Part shown: positions 57,661-64,000 of the stretch, one piece after another
Position numbering within the stretch: the first letter of the stretch is position 1
How the letters are laid out: the number at the start of each line of letters is the position of its first letter
Notes under the pieces: model-generated
Told to the model about the DNA's origin: nothing
The model's input: only the letters and a program-made list of their open reading frames with translations
Databases searched by the model: none
NCBI GenBank assembly: GCA_023935145.1
Contig: CM043699.1
Coordinates: 145,437,536-145,501,535, forward strand
DNA length: 64,000 nucleotides
DNA from: Bretschneidera sinensis
Taxonomy: Eukaryota; Streptophyta; Magnoliopsida; Brassicales; Akaniaceae
Reading direction: 5' to 3'
Translations under genes and position numbers: made by a program

Positions 57661-58329
57661 ACTCTAGCGAGGAGAAAAACTGAATTTTGACTTCACTGGG
57701 GATTTTTTGTTTATCTTTTTCCTACGATATTTGGATTTGACTGAAGAAGATTATGATTATTGAATTAGAGACTGAATCAATTATGGAAAAACATCTTGTC
57801 ATATTTTACCTCAAATTTTGGATTGATTATGTTGTTGTTTGAGTTGTTAACTAGACTGTTAGCTGAATTGCTAACCATACTACTTACTGGATTTTTGAAT
57901 GCACTGAAATTTTAGAAGTGGCTCTTGATTGAAATTTTCTTCATTTTTTTATTCTTGTTTGACTCGTATTTGCATTTGGTGTGCAAAACAAAGCAAAAAT
58001 GGTTGAAATTGGAATAGGACCGACCAACCTGACAAGCAGCGGACCAATAAGGATAAGCAGCCGATCGGATCCTAGTTAGGACCGAAATTGATCGACTCCT
58101 AATGGCCATATTTTTTAAATTTCAAATTTTGTGACTCCAATGGCCTGTTTGACCAGATTTGTCTATAAATACTCTAAGCTCTTCTTTACTTTTCCACACA
58201 CCTTTTAAACTCTATTCTCAAGAAAGAAAAAAAAAATCTCAAACTTATTCTCTTTGGCGAAAAGTGGTCTAATGCTACCCTCAATCTTGTTTTTTTTTTT
58301 TTTTAATTTCGAGGCCACTATAACTCTGG

Positions 58330-58790
58330 AGGATTCTTTAGTGATCACTAGTTTGAAAGTGGCAAGTGGACCTATTTTTCTGGATACTAAGTTCTACAAA
58401 AAAATAAGAACTTTTTTTTGAGTTGCTAAGAATTCTTTTTCCTTGCTTTGATGGCAACATTCTTGTTAACTAGATGAGCTTAAATGTCATGCCTTTGGTG
58501 GACCGTTCTCATAAAATAATGATTACCGCTAATCAGATGGCACAACTGTTCTTGCTGTATATGTCTGGGACCATCTTATTTTCAAACACTTCGGGTAAAT
58601 ATACTTACCTCTATTTCGTGTCATCTTTGAAGAACCTTGATGAAATTGGGAAATACAACTAGAATGGATCCACTTTGGTCAATTTATATGGGTATATGGA
58701 TAGTGATTTTTAGGGAAAACGAGGTAAGCAGAGCAGTGTTAGTGGGTACCGGTGCGCTTGAGAATTTTGCTTATTCCTTGTCTTAGTCTA
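58330..58790 (+). pseudogene. Relic resembling the plant mobile domain (PMD), antisense to gag
   Basis: The plus-strand frame (58474-58662, continuing past a stop) reads 'RSHKIMITANQMAQLFLLYM', 'SGTILFSNTSGKYTYLYFVS', 'SLKNLDEIGKYN', stop, 'NGSTLVNLYGYMDSDF'. The spacing of LLYxxGxxLFxxxSGxxxxxxYLxxLxDLDxIGxYxWGxAxLAxLYxxL is that of PMD proteins (MAIN/MAIL type). PMD-containing extra ORFs have been described in some Ty3/gypsy and Mutator elements. Its W is replaced by the stop; the piece is dead. It faces gag tail to tail. Confidence 0.55.
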
Positions 58791-58949
58791 TTGCTTTTCA
58801 TTCTATCTTTTCTTGTTTTATTCATTGCAACCACTATAGGTCTGGGCCATAACCCTCATTGTCTTAAGGCTCTTGGGGTCTTCATTGTCATTATCACTCC
58901 ATATAGCACAAATGCCCATATCTTGTCAAGTCCTCAAGAAACTCTCTGC

Positions 58950-60599
58950 TTAAGCCATGGGGCTCCAAAATTGGTGTGTGTCCATATTCCCACAAGATAG
59001 GGTAGGAAGAGGCTTTATGGTAGGGGTATAAGTGTTTGCGGAAGAAGTGTTTATGGGATTAGTGTTTGGAGAAGCGTTTGTGGGAGAGGTGTTTAGGAAA
59101 GTGTTTATGTTGGTCTTCCTTTGTTTCTTGCAAAACTTTACACAATCTTTGGTATCATGACCATAGTACTTATGGTATATAAAGAAATTAACAAGATCAT
59201 AGTAGGGGTGTGGTGTTTGATTTTGAGGGGGTTTGATTGGTTCACAAGGCTTTAGCCTTCTTAAGAAATCGAGGGTAATCATTTGGGTGTATGAAACCTT
59301 GGTATTTGGTGGAGTGTTTGGATATGTGTTTGTGGGTGTGATGAGGGTGGAAAGGTAGAAGTTCAAAGGGATGGTCTCAATCATATTCAAAAAATTTGTG
59401 GTGGTGTAGCATGGTAGTTGGGCATAAGGTTGTTTGCCACATTAGGGGTAGGAACATCATCATCGGTCTCGATGAGGTTTGGATTTCATTCTTGAGGTGG
59501 TAGCAGTTATCAGTGTCATGGTCGAGCTGTTAGTGGAAGGTGCGATATTTGGTGAGGTCGAAATAAGCAAGGATAGTCTTAATCAACTTACCCGAAGCTT
59601 GGGAGAGAGTTATCCCAAGAGGAATAAAATTATTAGGGCCTTGATGTTTCCTTTCCACCTTATTGTTGCCTTGATTGCACTAGGGCTTTAAAGCGTACAC
59701 ATTATTGACACTTAAAACATCGGTGCCATTGTTCTTAGCACCATTATCGTTTTCCCCTTGATTTTTTCTCTTGAACTTTCCATTACTTTTCTCAATCATT
59801 CCTTCAAAAATGGCATCTTCAAATTGTGTGCCAGATTCTATCAACTGTTCAAAGTTGGAAATGAGAAATACAAACATTTTCTCTTAATACGTGCATCACA
59901 ATTCGAACTTGGTCTTTCTCACTAGGCCTAGAAGCCATTCTAGCTGATTTAGATAGCCAACGAGAAATGAACTCTGATAAGATCTCATAGGTTTTTGCTT
60001 GGTCATTTCAATATCACGGATAGTAATATCTAATTGAGCATTGTATGCATACTGATCACAAAGGCCTAAGACATGTCTTCTCATTCTTTTACAGTAGCGA
60101 GTTCTTTTGGATAGTACCACTTGAGAGTGGCATCAATGAGAGAATAGGGGGAAATAGGCAGTAAACTGATCAGTGTTCAAACCAGTGAACTTTAGAAGCC
60201 CAACATATTGTTTCAAATGGGTCATAGATCACCAATTCCATCAAATCAGTCCATGTCTGGAAACTTAAACTTTGGAGGTAGGCTAACTTCATAATGAATA
60301 CTCATTAAAACCTTGGACCTTTCTTAGTACCATTTGCATTTTCTCGAACTTGTCGCTGATAGTCTTCCATTTTGGTTCATGGATTTCTCATCATTATCCT
60401 TAAGGTACTTTTCCTCATCATAAAATTCTTGGTTGTCTCCATTGAATTCTACTAATTCTTTCTCCTTGTCCTTTTTGGCTAACTTTTCTTCAAGGTGGGC
60501 CATGCGAGCGGCCATGTTAGCATCTTTGAAGATGATGAGGTTTCTTAATTCCAATAAATGATCATTGTTAACACCACTTTCGTTGCCTTCTTCTGCCAT
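58950..60599 (-). pseudogene. Gag relic of the Tat-like element
   Basis: Minus-strand pieces in order: MAEEGNESGVNNDHLLELRN with a Glu/Lys-rich heptad region (60599-60324); 'QYAYNAQLDITIRDIEMTKQ' then 'SYQSSFLVGYLNQLEWL' (60120-59896), the core typical of Tat/Ogre Gag; a linker (59877-59680); and 'YHKYYGHDTKDCVKFCKKQ' (about 59180), a degenerate knuckle. Frameshifts and stops separate the pieces. No protease follows. Confidence 0.65.
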
Positions 60600-61856
60600 T
60601 GTCTCTGATTCATTAACCGAAATTGTCTCTTCCTTTGAGCTAGATTATGAAATTGTAGATTCTCTATCCCTCAACCTTCTACTAGGATCTTGATACCAAG
60701 CAAAGGAAGAATTTTTTGAGTCTAAACTTATGTTGGACTCTGAATACTTAACAAAGAGAAAAACTCAATTTTAAGTCTTAAATTCAACGCCTTGTTTTCT
60801 TGTCATACTTCCTATCTCTAGTATTACTTTGACCTTATCATTGGGACTTAATTTTGAAAGCCCACCAAATGGGTCAAAGTCCACTTGAGGTAGGTATCTG
60901 AGCCCAAATGTTAGAAACAAAATGCAAAAAGACTTTTTTTTTTTACTAAGCTCAATTTAAATCTATCCAAGTCCAAATTTGTTGTTTTGCCCTATCTTTG
61001 ATTTTAATATTCTCTTAGTTAAATAATATTGTATTGGGATTATTATCTATTCCAAAAAAGTTAGGCTCTAGACAATTCAAGTCAAACCCATTGGGTCTAA
61101 GTAAATAAATATAAATATGAAAAAATTTTACCGTTCTCTAAGCTGGATCATTCCACTTGATCCCTAGTGGTTTTTGACCATATTTAATCAAATTTACTTG
61201 TGCAAAATCTTTTTGGATTTAGAACCCAATTGATCCAAGCCCAAACCTTGGTGTGGACTATCTATTGATACCAATTTAAAAATATGTATCTACAAAAAAA
61301 TCACATCACTTTCAAGGCTACATATTAATTTGGATTTGTCTAAATTTAATTTGAATTTAGGTAAACAAAATCTCGAAATAAAAATTAACAACCAACATGT
61401 TGTCACCCAAGCATGTTATCAAATAACTAATTTTTTCTTTCTCATGTGAGATGAGTAAAACACATTCATCAAGTACACAAAAGGTTTAGTCCTGGAACGA
61501 TGGTTTTAGGGTTTCTCTAATAGGTAGGCTCCAGCTTATAACTTCAGATGATCTCAATACCCCACGACTGGAAGGATGCCTTTATGCTCATCAAGTGGCT
61601 GAATTCAAGTGAATTACAAGAGTACAAGCGCGACGGAAAACCTTTGTTACCTTGACATGACTGCGTGAATCATGTCACACACCAAGGGTTGACAAATGTG
61701 GATAAGGGTCACACAAAGATATCAAATGGGTAACGAGCCCCCAATCGATTTCATCTTAGCAGAACAAATATAAGTGCAAGTGTGCAAGTGAAGTGTAGTA
61801 AAAATAATCTAAGTTAATTTTTAAATATTTTTCCATGAACACATTGAGGTTCAATG
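60600..61856. other. 5' untranslated region of the Tat-like element
   Basis: Between gag start and primer site on the minus strand. Long leaders are normal for Tat/Ogre elements. No additional ORF was recognised. Confidence 0.4.
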
Positions 61857-61874
61857 TCCCTAGTGGAGTCATCA
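61857..61874 (-). other. Primer-binding site of the Tat-like element
   Basis: On the minus strand TGATGACTCCACTAGGGA, a mutated match to TGGCGACTCCGCTGGGGA, the tRNA-Arg-type primer site that I recall for Tat/Ogre elements (14 of 18 bases by eye). Confidence 0.65.
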
Positions 61875-61876
61875 AT

Positions 61877-63838
61877 TGTAGGTACTGCACTTTTTCGGCG
61901 TATCTCACAACTCCAAACTTAATACCCATGGACATTCCTTTCGAGGAAGGATGAATAAGCGAGGATGCATATCAAAGTGGGTTAGCCTATGGAAAAAGGT
62001 AATGCCTACTAGGTTTAAGAATGTTAGACTAGAAACTGCTTCACAGTTTATGGCATTAGGCCTTACCGAGAAACACATTTTCCGAGGGACATATCATCCA
62101 AGCACAAAGCAAGGACGATGGATAAATTAGAGTCACCATTTAATCTTAAAGGGGGACAAAATCTCTTATCATTGGTCTGCAAGAGATATTCAGGGTAAGA
62201 GATTGGGGAACAAGAGAAGAATGACTTAAGGCTTCCTCTCTCGCCTAGGTCGAAGCCTAACTCTTGTGTTCTTGGGAAAATACTTAATAATTAAATTAAA
62301 TTTCTTATTGCTATACACTAACATTCATCACATACAATAACGGTTTAATCATGCAAATTGGCAAACAACAGTTATTTCAAAGCATCACAATTAAAAGAAA
62401 ACCGTATATGCATGAGAGATTACTGACCCAAAACCAATGTTGGACAACGTTGACCTCTCAAGAACAAATGAGGTTTTCTATTAATCGCGTTTTCAGTCAA
62501 GAGAGATAACCATGAATTAGGACAATTAAAAAATAAAAATAAATAAATGATTAAATACTCAAAAGGAAAACATGAATTTGCCTAACAACAAAGAAAATAC
62601 GTTAGAGCAGTAGGGAATAAAAATAAATAACAAAATAATGCAAAAATAGAGAGATGAAGTTCAAGTCAGCTGGTCGAGTCCAAACAGGACCTAATTGATC
62701 CAAAGCTAAGGTCAATTGGCCTCAGTAGGGAGCCAGCTCCACTGGTGCTAGTTTGGTGTTTCGCTAGTTCTCAACAGAAAACTCTATTTTCGTACAATTT
62801 TGGTGTGATCTAATCACACAAAATTCAATCAAACAGATCTAAATTAGTATGCATATTTTAAATAATTATTTAGATGCATAACCTAAATGACATGTGAATT
62901 TTAATGAAATCCTAATGCATATTTTGGCAAAAATAAATCTATATGACATACGAACTAACTGAAAGTCATGGAGGATCAAAATAAACAATTACGATTTCAA
63001 CAAATTAAATAATTAAAGACGAAATTCTAACCTTTTTTGATGATTCAATCTTTTCGCGTGCTTGCGAAGGGATTACTCGAAGACTTAATACCAAAGTTGT
63101 AGTGATATCCACGTGTGGTGTGGATTGCTCTAAGATTGTTGATTCTTTGTAGGTTGATGGATGAACGCACGTAGAATTAAAACTCAAATCGACCAAAGAT
63201 TCGGTGTAGGAATTTGTGTTTGTAGAACTTTTGTGGTGACTAAGATTTATGGGGAAAAAGGAGAAAATATTGTAAAGAGTATAGTGTCTCTACAAAATTT
63301 CTCTAAAGAATTTAGTGTAGAAAAAGTCTGTAGAGTTTTATTGTCTACAACTTTCTCTAGAGATTGTTGATGTTTAAAATTGTGGGTTGAAGGGTGTATT
63401 TATAGAAAATTGGGAAGCTACAATTTTGAAAAATAGACGATCGAGATACGTCAGATATGATCCAATGGTTGCCAAGGTTTCTTGTAGAAGTAGAAAAACT
63501 AATTTCTCGTGGCATCTTTATGGTTGTTTTTGGGTTTGGAGGTGAAGCAACAATCAAGTGACGATACAGTTGGTCGAGTCATAGAACCGACTTGTCGGCC
63601 CAAGGACAAGATCGACTGGTTGGGTCCTGGCCCCTGGTGCATGTTTTTTCAGTCTTCTTGCCCGTTTCACTTTATTTTGACTTTGTTTGGCCTCGTCCGA
63701 ATTCATTTGATCAAATTTCTTCCGAAATTAATTTTCCAACATACGTTCACCCATTTTAATTTTTCCAAGACTCAATTTTCGTCATCGAGCTCCACACGTA
63801 GTTAGTTCTAATATTTAAAATAAAATCAAGTGTTTATA
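61877..63838 (-). repeat. 5' LTR of the Tat-like element
   Basis: 1962 bp; ends on the minus strand with ...CCTACA two bases before the primer site. It is the fuller copy and contains the segments missing from the partner (e.g. 62350-62400 and the 'ttggacaacgttgacctctca' block at 62442). The outermost bases read TATA where the partner has TGTA, so the terminal dinucleotide has mutated. Confidence 0.85.
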
Positions 63839-64000
63839 TCATTGAATTAAGATACGATACAATCATGCCCCATTTCAATTTTAATTTCACATTAATCTTG
63901 TCTGTGAATCAAGTGACTCTGTGAGTGCTATTGTGGGCAAGAATTTTGGATAATTTAGGTAATACTGTAAAATATTATACAAACATGAATCTAACAAGTA
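63839..64000. other. Right flank
   Basis: AT-rich flank after the Tat-like element, beginning with its target-site copy 'tcatt'. Nothing else recognised. Confidence 0.35.

Larger units (their letters stand above)
55014..63838 (-). mobile_element. Tat/Ogre-like Ty3/gypsy element, pol-less, minus strand
   Basis: 8825 bp with two LTRs (55014-56838 and 61877-63838). On the minus strand: 5' LTR, primer site resembling the tRNA-Arg type used by Tat/Ogre elements (61857-61874), decayed gag (60599 to 58950), an opposite-strand relic resembling the plant mobile domain (58330-58790), a tandem array (57200-57660), a 14-nt polypurine tract (56839-56852) and the 3' LTR. Flanks 'acatt' (55009-55013) and 'tcatt' (63839-63843) match at 4 of 5 bases. 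No protease, reverse transcriptase or integrase block could be found in any frame, so this is a deleted, non-autonomous derivative. Confidence 0.82.

Noticed and set aside
58752..59000. 82-codon hydrophobic plus-strand ORF as a membrane peptide
   Set aside because: It lies at the 3' ends of the PMD relic and of antisense gag, with no start context, homologue or splice support.
1..64000. CRISPR array, bacterial operon or integrated virus
   Set aside because: No regular repeat-spacer structure, no prokaryotic gene organisation, and no pararetroviral (movement or coat protein) blocks; the reverse-transcriptase relic is of copia order and bounded by retrotransposon features.

Overview
This window looks like nuclear DNA of a seed plant, most probably a eudicot. 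The reasons are its AT-rich intergenic sequence, GT/AG introns in all multi-exon genes, plant-only gene families (HVA22-like, a chloroplast 2-Cys peroxiredoxin with transit peptide, a plant-type E2F) and a dense, nested population of plant LTR retrotransposons, TRIMs, CACTA and hAT relics. No bacterial, organellar, rRNA, tRNA or CRISPR feature was recognised.

Four host genes are supported. (1) An HVA22/TB2-DP1 family gene (+, CDS 5036-7218, six coding exons, 256 aa). (2) A single-exon, serine-rich protein of unknown function (-, 7999-7448), convergent with the first gene; only 229 bp separate the stop codons. (3) An E2F transcription factor (-, 31064-26451, 14 exons, 475 aa). (4) A chloroplast 2-Cys peroxiredoxin (+, 49902-53933, 7 exons, 268 aa). 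All multi-exon models were built by eye from splice sites and family conservation, and all keep an open frame. The four genes do not form a pathway; they are ordinary gene islands in repeats.

Layout: 1-3.7 kb, fragments of a Tat/Ogre-like gypsy LTR split by another LTR; 3.7-8.2 kb, genes 1 and 2; 8.2-11.5 kb, AT-rich DNA with two diverged repeat pairs; 11.5-18 kb, copia LTRs, a copia gag relic, a CACTA end and a second copy of the LTR first seen at 0.6 kb; 19.9-24.1 kb, a copia LTR-like piece and a decayed CACTA element; 24.1-25.2 kb, a TRIM; 26.4-31.3 kb, E2F; 31.4-32.0 kb, a hAT-type MITE; 33.3-35.1 kb, a ~235-bp-period tandem array and a retroelement accessory ORF relic; 35.1-42.6 kb, a Sirevirus-like copia element with one visible LTR; 43.3-44.5 kb, a TRIM with a perfect 5-bp target duplication; 47.2-49.6 kb, another array, an LTR relic and an AAT-rich MITE-like element; 49.7-54.1 kb, peroxiredoxin; 55.0-63.8 kb, a nearly complete Tat-like element with two LTRs, primer site, polypurine tract, near-matching target duplication and a decayed gag, but no pol.

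The most unusual object is the 55.0-63.8 kb element. Its gag relic lies on the minus strand and faces, on the opposite strand, a relic resembling the plant mobile domain; between that relic and the 3' LTR lies an irregular tandem array. Two other array-bearing, Tat-like regions occur at 33-35 kb and 47-48.6 kb.
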